A DNA stretch of 18,123 nt from Planctomycetota bacterium. GTDB lineage: Bacteria > Patescibacteriota > Patescibacteriia > Patescibacteriales > UBA12465. The notes under the pieces were generated by a model that worked only from the letters and a program-made list of their open reading frames with translations, made no database searches and was not told the origin of the DNA. A program made the translations under genes and the position numbers. Below are positions 1 to 7,048 of this stretch, in pieces (the stretch's first letter is position 1; every line of letters begins with the position of its first letter). The stretch spans positions 1-18,123 of the forward strand of contig JALOQQ010000010.1 in assembly GCA_025453315.1 (NCBI GenBank), given 5' to 3'.

Positions 1-651
1 GCGGCGACTTTATCATTTTTAGCTTTTTTAAGCACTTGGCGTGATGATAGAAAAACTTATTCTCAAATAGCTGGAGCAGTATTAAAAAAGATTATCACAG
101 AAGCGGCGCAACGTTTAAACTGCCAAACCGCTGATTTAGAAAATTTGTTTTTTAATGAACTTTTAACTCTTATTAAAATTAAAGATAAAAAATATTTACA
201 ATTAGCTAAAGAAAGAAATAAAAGTTCCCTCTTTATTTCTTTAGGAGCTAAAAAGTATTCGCAATTTTACGGAGCCAAGATATTTAAGATTAATCAAAAA
301 TTTAAAAAGAGTTTGGCCACTAGCCAAGAATTAAAAGGACAACCGGCTTATCCCGGGATTGTGCGGGGAAAAGCAAAAATAATTCGTTATAAAAAAGAAT
401 TTATTAAAATGAAGCCCGGTGATATTTTGATAGCTCCTAATACCAGACCAGATTATGTACCGATAATGAAAATGGCCGGGGCCATAATTACGGATGAGGG
501 TGGAGTAACTTGTCATGCGGCCATTACTTCGCGCGAACTTAAAATTCCGACTATTGTTGGGGTGCAAGGAGCAACTACTATTTTGCAAGACGGTGATGAA
601 ATTGAAGTTGACGCTAAAAAGGGTATTATTAATTTTTTAAATAAAAAGTAG
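1..651 (+). CDS. Swivel-domain (PEP-utilising mobile domain) protein, array member 1, 5'-truncated by window edge
   Basis: The frame is open from the first base of the window, so the true start lies upstream; an in-frame TTG at 145 is not needed as a start. The first 60 or so codons are helical and contain WRDDRK, the RDxR motif seen in the long array members and in the linker of PEP synthase and rifampin phosphotransferase-like proteins. An Arg followed by a beta hairpin comes next, then the swivel module from about codon 113. The motif TDEGGVTCHAAI carries the phospho-accepting His, codon 514-516. What is visible is therefore the C-terminal half of a long-type paralogue. In PEP synthase and PPDK this domain carries phosphate between the ATP and PEP sites; here no such site is visible. 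A terminator hairpin overlaps the TAG stop, so transcription probably ends here. Substrate and partner are unknown. Confidence 0.88.
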   Translation, partial: AATLSFLAFLSTWRDDRKTYSQIAGAVLKKIITEAAQRLNCQTADLENLFFNELLTLIKIKDKKYLQLAKERNKSSLFISLGAKKYSQFYGAKIFKINQKFKKSLATSQELKGQPAYPGIVRGKAKIIRYKKEFIKMKPGDILIAPNTRPDYVPIMKMAGAIITDEGGVTCHAAITSRELKIPTIVGVQGATTILQDGDEIEVDAKKGIINFLNKK

Positions 652-672
652 CTTATTTGAGCTGCTTTTTTT
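643..672 (+). terminator. Rho-independent terminator after array member 1
   Basis: A 6-bp stem GTAGCT/AGCTGC (648-653 and 660-665, one G-U pair) encloses a 6-nt loop, is flanked by A5 upstream, and is followed by seven T (666-672). It overlaps the TAG stop codon at 649-651. Confidence 0.75.
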
Positions 673-720
673 GTATAAATTTTTAAATTAAAAATTTAGT
701 TTTAAAATATTTTTAAATTT

Positions 721-2166
721 ATGTCTGCTCACAGCATTCTCAACTTAAAAAAAGATTTGTTTCGTTGGAAAGTGGAGGCTTATCCAGCACTTATTTCAGC
801 TGGTTGTTTTTCTATGTCGAAAACACCTTATGGTCCTGGTTGGCCAAAGTCCGAAGTAATTTTTATTGGTCGAGATTGTTTTTGGTGGTCAAATTGGGAG
901 GACAGTGATAAGAATGGACGAGCTTTAATAAAAAAAGTTTTAAATAAAGATAGCTCGGATTTTAATAAAGAATATTATAAAAAATTTGAATGTGTTCGAA
1001 GCAATTTAGCGAAACAAGTTTGTTTTTTAGAAAAAAATGATTTAAAGAAACTTTCTTTTACTAAATTTAAGGTTATTTTTAATCAATTTTTTAAAGTTTA
1101 TAAAGAATTTTGGAATATAGTCATTGTGCCAGAAGTTTTAGCTTATGCTGCTAGTAGGCTTTTAGAAGCAGAAATTAAAAAAGCAAAATTAGAGTTAAAT
1201 AACGACGACTTGTCTCAACTTACTGTTTTTTCAGAACGTTCTTTTTTGCTAGATGAAGAATATGAATTAATCAAAATTGCCCAGCAAGTTATTCGCGGAC
1301 AAGACATTAGGAAATCATTAGCTCAACATTTAAACAAATATCATTGGATATTAAATGGTTATCATGGAGTACGTGAAATTGATGAACAGTTTTTTGAAGG
1401 TCGTTTAGAAGAATTATTAGCTTCCGGCAATATTGAGAAAAAAAGACAGAATTTAGAAAAATATACTTTAATTACTAATAAAAAATTTCTTGATTTAATA
1501 AAGAAATATAAGCTAAATCCTCGCATTATTGCTTTAGCCAAGCTTTCTGGTCGGGCGGCTTACTTACAAGATATTAGAAAAGCCGATACTTTAAAAGCCA
1601 TGGCGGTAATTGTTAAGAAATTATATCAACGTTTGGCGGATGAATGGAATTTAGGTTTGATAGACTCTTTATATATTAATTGTGCGGAAATTAATAAATG
1701 GCAGAAAGGTGAAAAATTACAAAAAGAAATTAATAAAAGAAAAATAGCTTATCGTCTTATAATGCAGAATAATAAAATATCTTTTACAGCTGATAATGTT
1801 TTGACTGTTGAGAATGAAATTGAACGAGCTTACTTTGCCAACGAAGAGAAAGAAATCAGAGGAGTGGTGGCTTGTTCGGGTAATGCCCAAGGTCGAGTAA
1901 AGATAATTAAAAGTTCACAAGACATGAAATATTTCAATTATGGCGATATTCTAGTTACGATTATGACTTCGCCTGATTTTGTTGTCGTTATGAAAAAAGC
2001 TGCCGCTATTATTACGGATGAAGGTGGCCTTACTTCTCACGCCGCTATTATTTCTCGAGAGTTAGAAAAGCCCTGTATAGTTGGTACTCGTAGTGCTTCA
2101 CGTATTTTAAAGGATGGTGATTTGGTAGAAGTAGATGCTAATTTGGGAGTAGTGAGGAAGATATAA
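721..2166 (+). CDS. Swivel-domain protein, array member 2 (long form, 481 aa)
   Basis: The N-terminal 60 or so residues are Trp-rich and contain a predicted beta pair around SEVIFIGRD, followed by a long helical segment. Around residues 205-235 is a KYHWILNGYHG motif that resembles the fLxxYGhrg segment of PEP synthase/rifampin phosphotransferase linkers. A helical QDIRK element (the RDxR counterpart) and a conserved Arg with a beta hairpin precede the swivel domain, residues about 379-481. The motif TDEGGLTSHAAI places the phospho-His at H440. The swivel is slightly divergent from the others (VGTRSASRIL instead of IGTKIATSIL). There is no ATP-grasp signature and no TIM barrel. It starts at an ATG 48 nt after the preceding terminator, without a Shine-Dalgarno. 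It converges on the - strand histidine phosphatase gene. Biochemical role unknown. Confidence 0.9.
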   Translation: MSAHSILNLKKDLFRWKVEAYPALISAGCFSMSKTPYGPGWPKSEVIFIGRDCFWWSNWEDSDKNGRALIKKVLNKDSSDFNKEYYKKFECVRSNLAKQVCFLEKNDLKKLSFTKFKVIFNQFFKVYKEFWNIVIVPEVLAYAASRLLEAEIKKAKLELNNDDLSQLTVFSERSFLLDEEYELIKIAQQVIRGQDIRKSLAQHLNKYHWILNGYHGVREIDEQFFEGRLEELLASGNIEKKRQNLEKYTLITNKKFLDLIKKYKLNPRIIALAKLSGRAAYLQDIRKADTLKAMAVIVKKLYQRLADEWNLGLIDSLYINCAEINKWQKGEKLQKEINKRKIAYRLIMQNNKISFTADNVLTVENEIERAYFANEEKEIRGVVACSGNAQGRVKIIKSSQDMKYFNYGDILVTIMTSPDFVVVMKKAAAIITDEGGLTSHAAIISRELEKPCIVGTRSASRILKDGDLVEVDANLGVVRKI

Positions 2167-2253
2167 GGTTTAATGATTAAAAATTTATAAATTATTATTT
2201 ATCTATTTCATTATTCGATGACTAATTAATCTAAAATTAATAAGTAGATGTCT

Positions 2254-2290
2254 TTAAAAAATAAACCCCATCTTTTTAAGGATGAGGTTT
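2254..2290 (-). terminator. Terminator of the - strand histidine phosphatase gene
   Basis: On the - strand, a 10-bp stem (arms at 2290-2281 and 2272-2263, with one U-G wobble) and an 8-nt loop are followed by a U-run given by the A-tract at 2256-2261. On the + strand the wobble becomes a C/A mismatch and the T-run is poor, so it mainly serves the - strand gene. Weak bidirectional use for the convergent array member 2 is possible. Confidence 0.75.
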
Positions 2291-2309
2291 TAGTTTAAAG
2301 TTTTAGAGT

Positions 2310-2924
2310 CTATCTATCTAAGTACGTTAATCTGCCAAATTGTATAGCGTGTATATATGGCCTGTTTGCTACCCAGATTCGGCCGTCATCTTCTTGAATA
2401 AAAATTTCGTATTCTAGCTCTTTTAGAGCTCTAATATTATTTTTACCAAAATATCTAGCAGCATAACTGATCCAGGGATCATGACCGAAGCCTATGCCGA
2501 CGGTGTCTTTTTCCATTTTACTAAAAGCGATTTTAACGCCTTCGGCAAAAAACATTCCCCATTCTGTGGTTTGAATTTTGCCATACACTTTGTCGAAGGC
2601 CTCGGTGCTTGGCGTACCGTTTTCCAATTCTTTTTTCCAAGCATCATTGCCGGGCTGATAGAATTGTTCGAAAAATTTATTCGAACTTAAATTGGATATT
2701 GGCTCCATAACACGGACTTTGTAGTCGAGGTTGGCCACTAAAGCCAAAGCCGTCTGGCAAGTTCTGTAATATTCTCCGTAAAAAACATAATTATACAAAT
2801 ACGTGGGGAATAAACAATCATCGTCTTTAAGCACCAGTTCGTGGCCCTCCAACATATCTAAGCCTTCTTGGCCGATAATCTCGCCTTTCTTTAGAGAATG
2901 ACGACAAAAAATGAAGATTTTCAT
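2310..2924 (-). CDS. Histidine phosphatase superfamily protein, SixA-like motifs (204 aa)
   Basis: Catalytic motifs of the histidine phosphatase (phosphoglycerate mutase-like) superfamily are present in order. The N-terminal FCRHS gives R8 and nucleophilic H9, YYRTCQTA gives the second phosphate-binding Arg (R54), E74 in MEP is a possible acid, and GFGHDPW gives the second His (H148). The GHDP form resembles the GHxP of SixA-type phosphohistidine phosphatases, but the superfamily also includes mutases and small-molecule phosphatases, so the substrate is not fixed by sequence. It is the only - strand gene, placed between two swivel genes. It has a strong GGAGG Shine-Dalgarno 7 nt before ATG, a near-perfect promoter and its own terminator, unlike its neighbours. 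That suggests independent, probably efficient expression. Superfamily confidence is high; a phosphohistidine substrate is inference from context. Confidence 0.87.
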   Translation of the reverse strand: MKIFIFCRHSLKKGEIIGQEGLDMLEGHELVLKDDDCLFPTYLYNYVFYGEYYRTCQTALALVANLDYKVRVMEPISNLSSNKFFEQFYQPGNDAWKKELENGTPSTEAFDKVYGKIQTTEWGMFFAEGVKIAFSKMEKDTVGIGFGHDPWISYAARYFGKNNIRALKELEYEIFIQEDDGRIWVANRPYIHAIQFGRLTYLDR

Positions 2925-2926
2925 AG

Positions 2927-2947
2927 CTCCTCCTCCGGTTTTACCGG
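2927..2947 (-). promoter_or_regulatory. Strong Shine-Dalgarno with overlapping small hairpin, histidine phosphatase gene
   Basis: On the - strand the purine run GGAGGAGGAG (2936-2927) lies directly before the ATG at 2924. A 5-bp hairpin CCGGT-AAA-ACCGG (2947-2935) sits just upstream and its 3' arm includes the first GG of that run. This is the only clear Shine-Dalgarno in the window. Whether the hairpin modulates translation is unknown. Confidence 0.7.
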
Positions 2948-2981
2948 TTTTTTAGTTAAACAATGAACATTATTGATTGTA

Positions 2982-3010
2982 ATTATAGTATAAAATATAA
3001 TTTTTGTCAA
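2982..3010 (-). promoter_or_regulatory. Consensus sigma70 promoter for the histidine phosphatase gene
   Basis: On the - strand, TTGACA (3010-3005) and TATAAT (2987-2982) are separated by exactly 17 nt. Both hexamers match the consensus at 6 of 6 positions. The expected start is near 2975, giving a leader of about 50 nt. Confidence 0.85.
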
Positions 3011-3085
3011 TATTTTAAGCCTTTAAAATCGTAAACCAGGTTTTATTAAAGACAACTAGAATTATTATCATTTATAAGTATTGTT

Positions 3086-3094
3086 TGCTATAAT
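3086..3094 (+). promoter_or_regulatory. Extended -10 promoter for array member 3
   Basis: TGCTATAAT is a perfect extended -10 element (TGn plus TATAAT); no good -35 is visible. The predicted transcription start near 3101 lies about 20 nt before the ATG at 3120. This argues against the in-frame TTG at 3081, which would fall inside the promoter. It is divergent from the phosphatase promoter at 2982-3010. Confidence 0.65.
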
Positions 3095-3119
3095 AAAGTC
3101 AATAAAACAAATCATATTT

Positions 3120-4487
3120 ATGTCCAAGTTATTAATATTAGCCAATAAAGCCTCTGGTTTAGAGGGTTGTGCGTTTTCCATGTCCGCTGTTTTAGAGGTG
3201 GTCAAAAGAGGAAATGTTAAATTGAAATTTAAGTTTCCTTTTTGGGGTTTTACGATTACCCAGGGACATCCCAAGGGAGATGAATGGATTAACGAAAAAG
3301 AGTATAAAGAAGTTTCAGAAAATATTTTAAAATTTTTAAATAAACAAAATAATTTTAATTATTTTAAAAAAATAAAAAAACAAATTACGGCTGATGCCAA
3401 AAAAATAAAAAGAGAAGCCAAATTATTATTACCACTACTACCAGTATTAAATAACGAAGAATTAGTAATGTTCTATAATAAATTCATGGAAAATTATATA
3501 AGTTATTATGCCATGGGTATTATTACTTTTATTTATGAGACCTATCTCTCCGATAAATTAATGAATTCTTTGTTGATGAGGTATAAGCAGGCGACTAAAA
3601 TTTTACCAAGTATTTTAAATACAAGTTACCGCAGTTTTATGTTGCAAAACGAATTAGCCATTAAAAAAATAGCTAAGACTAAAAAAGTTGAATTAAAAGA
3701 GAGACTCATAAAGCAATATTTAAAAGATTTCTTTTTTATGCGCACTAATTATATGGCGGCGCCACTGGTTACTGAAGAATATATCAAGGAAGAAATTAAA
3801 AGTTTAAATAAGAAAAAAGTTTTTAGATTAAAAAAGATAAATATCAATTTATTAATGGTAGAAAAGAAAATTATTAATTTATTGAGAATATCTGAAATTA
3901 TCCGCGATCAAAGGAAATTAATTAATCTTATTGGCACCTTTACGGCTTTTCGTTTCCTAGAAGAAGCTTCTAGGCGCAGTAAAATTAACATTGAACTAGC
4001 AAAAGACTCTTTTTGGTTTGAGTTTAAAGAATTTTTTAATAATAAAAGTAAATTATTAAATAAATTAAAAAAGAGAAAAAATATTTCCTTGGTTTATTAT
4101 AAAAAGAGTTGTTACTATACTAATGAATTAATTTTGCAAGAAAAAGAAAAAATCAATGAGGCGATAAAAGAAATAAAAGGCACCCCAGCTTCAGCCGGGA
4201 AAATAAAAGGAAAAGTCAGATTAGTTTTAAATCGTCGTCATTTTTTAGATTTTAAACAGGGAGAGATTTTGGTGGCCCAAATGACTAGACCAGAATATTT
4301 ACCAATTATGAAAAAGGCTGGCGCTATAATTACTGATGAAGGTGGTCTTACTTCTCACGCCGCTATTGTGGCCCGTGAATTGCGCATCCCCTGCGTTATT
4401 GGCACAAAAATAGCTACCAGAGTTTTGCAAAATAATCAGGAAATTGAAATTGACGCTAATAAAGGAATTATTAGTATTATTAAATAG
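3120..4487 (+). CDS. Swivel-domain protein, array member 3 (long form, 455 aa)
   Basis: I chose the ATG at 3120 over an in-frame TTG at 3081 because the latter overlaps a strong -10 element. The N-terminus has a predicted beta pair (VKLKFKFPFWGFTIT), then a Lys-rich helical region. A segment around residues 195-240 ending LVTEEYIKEEIKSL matches the helix before the RDxR element in other long members. IIRDQRK carries that element, and a conserved Arg with a beta hairpin (LVYYKKS) follows. The swivel spans residues about 351-455, with TDEGGLTSHAAI and phospho-His H413. The glycine-turn segment near the end reads LQNNQEIEID where others have DGD, so that loop is altered. No kinase or PEP-binding domain is seen. 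It is separated from the next gene by 45 nt of short repeats. Role unknown. Confidence 0.9.
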   Translation: MSKLLILANKASGLEGCAFSMSAVLEVVKRGNVKLKFKFPFWGFTITQGHPKGDEWINEKEYKEVSENILKFLNKQNNFNYFKKIKKQITADAKKIKREAKLLLPLLPVLNNEELVMFYNKFMENYISYYAMGIITFIYETYLSDKLMNSLLMRYKQATKILPSILNTSYRSFMLQNELAIKKIAKTKKVELKERLIKQYLKDFFFMRTNYMAAPLVTEEYIKEEIKSLNKKKVFRLKKININLLMVEKKIINLLRISEIIRDQRKLINLIGTFTAFRFLEEASRRSKINIELAKDSFWFEFKEFFNNKSKLLNKLKKRKNISLVYYKKSCYYTNELILQEKEKINEAIKEIKGTPASAGKIKGKVRLVLNRRHFLDFKQGEILVAQMTRPEYLPIMKKAGAIITDEGGLTSHAAIVARELRIPCVIGTKIATRVLQNNQEIEIDANKGIISIIK

Positions 4488-4532
4488 AAGATTGGTATTA
4501 TTGAATAAAGATTAATTTTATTAAGTAAAGAT
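4477..4532 (+). repeat. Three imperfect 15-16-nt direct repeats, spacing 20-21 nt
   Basis: Related units based on TTATTrArTA(a/g)AGAT occur at 4477-4492, 4498-4512 and 4518-4532. They run from the stop of array member 3 to the base before the ATG of member 4. The composition is AT-rich, so a chance element to the similarity is possible. Confidence 0.5.
4493..4501 (+). promoter_or_regulatory. Putative extended -10 promoter for array member 4
   Basis: TGGTATTAT has TGn followed by a 5-of-6 match to TATAAT. The predicted start near 4508 is about 25 nt before the ATG at 4533. No convincing -35 is seen. Confidence 0.4.
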
Positions 4533-5546
4533 ATGAAAATGGTTTTTAAAAAAGAATATTCACGCGATATTGATTTGCTGGTTGAAGGTTTTTGGGCGGA
4601 AAGTATTGAGTATGGTGTCTTTAAAAAAATGGGATTAAAAAATAAATTGCCAATTCCAATTATTTTTTATGTTAATAAAGGGCTGGTAGAAATATGGGAA
4701 AATAAAAGTTCTTTTTTAGCTCTAGTAAAAGCTTTAAAAATTAAAGCTAAACAATCAGCAACCAATTATCAAAAGTTTTTTCAAGAATATGATAAAAAAT
4801 TAATTAAACTCCAGACTTATTTTAAGAATAATAAATTAACTTCCAAAAAAGAGTTTTTAAAGGTTTTGAAATTAATTAAAGAAACGGGAACGCTTTTTAA
4901 TTTTTGGTATTATGTAGCTAAAGAAGTTGGTTTTGTTAAAGGTTTAAAGACAGAGGCCCTAGCCAAAAGAGAGAAAGATTCTTTTTATGATCAGTCTGAT
5001 AAATTTATTAGAACAAGCTTAAGAAAATTATTTCCGCAAACTAAAAATCGAGAAACCGTTGTTACGCCATTAGACTTTAAAAAATTTCCAAATTTAAGAG
5101 TTCTGCAAGAGCGAATGAAAAATTTTGTTTTTATCCCCGGCCATTATTTTAAAACAGAGACTTTGTCTGAGTTTAAACAAAAAAATACCCAATATATTTT
5201 TCAGGAAGAAAAAGTTAGTTTAGTAGACAATAGCTTTAAGGGGCAAATTGCTTGTACTGGAAGAATAAAAGGTAAGGTAAGAATTTTAAGATTAAAAAAT
5301 GAAATAAAATATTTTAAAAATCAAGAAATTCTAGTCGCACCCATGACCACGCCGGAATATTTACCGGCCATGAAAAAAGCTGCTGGTTTTATTACGGATG
5401 AGGGCGGTATTACTTGCCACGCCGCTATTATTGCTCGAGAATTAAAAAAACCTTGTGTTATCGGTACTAAAATTGCTACTTCGATATTGCGTGATGGTGA
5501 TATAATAGAGCTTGATGCTGACAGAGGAATTGTAAAAATATTATAA
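4533..5546 (+). CDS. Swivel-domain protein, array member 4 (short form, 337 aa)
   Basis: This is the shortest complete member. The N-terminus has YSRDIDLLVEGFW followed by a beta hairpin (PIPIIFYVNKGLVEIW); the SRD...W pattern recurs in member 8. A roughly 130-residue helical stretch comes next, lacking the RDxR helix of long members. The conserved Arg plus hairpin (QERMKNFVFI) leads into the swivel, residues about 235-337, with TDEGGITCHAAI and phospho-His H296. The coding DNA for its last third is almost identical over 43 nt to member 6, although the N-terminal parts are very different. Only 8 nt separate it from member 5, so the two are probably co-transcribed. No Shine-Dalgarno. Role unknown. 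Confidence 0.9.
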   Translation: MKMVFKKEYSRDIDLLVEGFWAESIEYGVFKKMGLKNKLPIPIIFYVNKGLVEIWENKSSFLALVKALKIKAKQSATNYQKFFQEYDKKLIKLQTYFKNNKLTSKKEFLKVLKLIKETGTLFNFWYYVAKEVGFVKGLKTEALAKREKDSFYDQSDKFIRTSLRKLFPQTKNRETVVTPLDFKKFPNLRVLQERMKNFVFIPGHYFKTETLSEFKQKNTQYIFQEEKVSLVDNSFKGQIACTGRIKGKVRILRLKNEIKYFKNQEILVAPMTTPEYLPAMKKAAGFITDEGGITCHAAIIARELKKPCVIGTKIATSILRDGDIIELDADRGIVKIL

Positions 5547-5554
5547 TTATTTTT

Positions 5555-7033
5555 ATGAAAAAAATTATTAGCAAACTTAATAATAAGCAATGGTTTGTTT
5601 TAGAAAAAGAAGATTATGCTAATTATTTATTTGTCACTCCAAATTGGGAGGCTTTTTCTACTGGCGCTATAACATGGAGGTTCCCACGCTTAAGTGCTAC
5701 AGCGGCCGAATATATAAACTCATCTTGTAATTTACTAGTTTTAAAAGAAGAATACGATCAAATTAATAAAATTTATTTTTCCAAATTATTTTCTAAACCA
5801 AAAGACTGGCATTTTCTTCATAAAATTAACAAATTAAATTCTAACAAAGTTTTTAAATTAGGAAAAAAGATAAAGAGACTCAATCCTTTAAAATTATCGA
5901 ATAAGCAATTAATAAAAATAGTAATGGTTTTTAATAAAGCGCAGGTTACGGTTCATCTACCACGCGGACCAATGTGGCTACTGGAAACCCCAGATAATTT
6001 AGTTAGTAATTATTTACAGAAATATTTAGAAGAACAGTCGGAAAAAATAAAAGCCAAAATTAAATTCCAACAGGCTTATCAGTATTTAATCTCTTCTTTT
6101 TTGAAAAGTAACTGGACCCTAGAAAAAGAAGCTTTAGCTAAGATTGGTATTATAAAAGATAAGATTAAACTAAAAGAATCTTTAAAAGAACACGTTAAAA
6201 AATATGAGTGGTTGGAATATGGCTTAGAAGGAAAGATTTTAGATTTTTATTATTTTAATGATGAATTACAAAAAATAAAAAAAATTGGTGTTAATAAATT
6301 TTTAAAAAAAATACAGCAGGAAATTAAGGAAATAAAACAAAGGCAATTAAAAGTTATTAAGGAGTATAAAATTGATAAGCAACATCAAGAAATTTTTAAA
6401 ATAGTTCGCGACTCTTTGTTTGTTCGTTTATACAGTAAGGATGCACAATTTTTTGGCTTTTATTGTTTAGAGCCAATTTTCAAAGAAATCGGTCGACGTT
6501 TCAATTTGAGTTTAGAGCAAATTAGATTTTTAGCTCCCCAAGACTTCCCAAAATTATTAGAAAAAGATTTTTCTAAGATAACTGAAGCTCGACAAAAATA
6601 TAGTCTTCATATTTCAGAAAAAGGTAAAACAAGTTTTTATTTAGGTCAAGAAGCTAAGAATATTATAAAACAATTAGATTTTTATAAGCCAGTAGTTGAA
6701 ATTTCTTCCAATCAAGAATTAAAGGGTCAGCCCGCCTATAACGGTAAGGTTTGTGGGCGAGTTAAAATTGTTAATGTGGCGGCTGAAATGATAAAGATTC
6801 ATTCAGGAAATATTTTAGTCTCTCGCATGACGAGTCCTAGTATTGTTCCAGCCATGAAGCAAGCGGCGGCCATTATTACTGATGCCGGAGGTATTACCTG
6901 TCATGCCGCTATTGTGGCCCGTGAATTAAAAAAACCCTGTATTATAGGTACGAAACTTGCCACCTCTATTTTACGTGACGGCGACATGGTTGAAGTTGAT
7001 GCTGATAAAGGTATAATTAGAATTATTAGTTAA
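5555..7033 (+). CDS. Swivel-domain protein, array member 5 (long form, 492 aa)
   Basis: This is the longest member. The N-terminus carries Trp residues and a short beta strand (CNLLVLKEEY). A long, Lys-rich, coiled-coil-like helical region follows, including HVKKYEWLEYGLEG, the counterpart of the HxxKYxWL motif of member 2 and of the YGhrg segment of PEP-synthase-type linkers. A degenerate RDxR helix (VRDSLFVR) and the conserved Arg with hairpin (EARQKYSLHI) precede the swivel, residues about 389-492. The motif is TDAGGITCHAAI (Ala in place of the usual Glu) with phospho-His H450. It follows member 4 by 8 nt. A CTGACA...TATAAT pair at 5518-5547 (18-nt spacer) could also give a leaderless transcript starting at the ATG, with low confidence. 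The phosphohexomutase gene follows after 15 nt. Confidence 0.9.
   Translation: MKKIISKLNNKQWFVLEKEDYANYLFVTPNWEAFSTGAITWRFPRLSATAAEYINSSCNLLVLKEEYDQINKIYFSKLFSKPKDWHFLHKINKLNSNKVFKLGKKIKRLNPLKLSNKQLIKIVMVFNKAQVTVHLPRGPMWLLETPDNLVSNYLQKYLEEQSEKIKAKIKFQQAYQYLISSFLKSNWTLEKEALAKIGIIKDKIKLKESLKEHVKKYEWLEYGLEGKILDFYYFNDELQKIKKIGVNKFLKKIQQEIKEIKQRQLKVIKEYKIDKQHQEIFKIVRDSLFVRLYSKDAQFFGFYCLEPIFKEIGRRFNLSLEQIRFLAPQDFPKLLEKDFSKITEARQKYSLHISEKGKTSFYLGQEAKNIIKQLDFYKPVVEISSNQELKGQPAYNGKVCGRVKIVNVAAEMIKIHSGNILVSRMTSPSIVPAMKQAAAIITDAGGITCHAAIVARELKKPCIIGTKLATSILRDGDMVEVDADKGIIRIIS
6990..7017 (+). promoter_or_regulatory. Putative promoter for the phosphohexomutase gene
   Basis: TATAAT (7012-7017) lies 16 nt after TTGAAG (6990-6995, 4 of 6 to TTGACA), inside the last codons of array member 5. 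The predicted start near 7024 is about 25 nt before the ATG at 7049. Because it overlaps conserved coding sequence, part of the match may be coincidental. Confidence 0.35.
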
Positions 7034-7048
7034 ACTTAATTTAAACAT

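Noticed and set aside
145..651. TTG at 145 as the start of array member 1
   Set aside because: The frame is open to base 1 and the upstream codons encode the conserved RDxR helix, so the gene continues out of the window.
3081..3119. TTG at 3081 as the start of array member 3
   Set aside because: It would place the start upstream of and through a perfect TGCTATAAT element; the ATG at 3120 follows the predicted transcription start by about 20 nt.
5321..5590. Antisense reading frames opposite swivel-domain coding DNA (also 331-588 and 11270-11605) that resemble each other
   Set aside because: Their mutual similarity mirrors the conserved swivel motif on the + strand. They have no own start signals or codon pattern, so they are shadows, not an antisense gene family.
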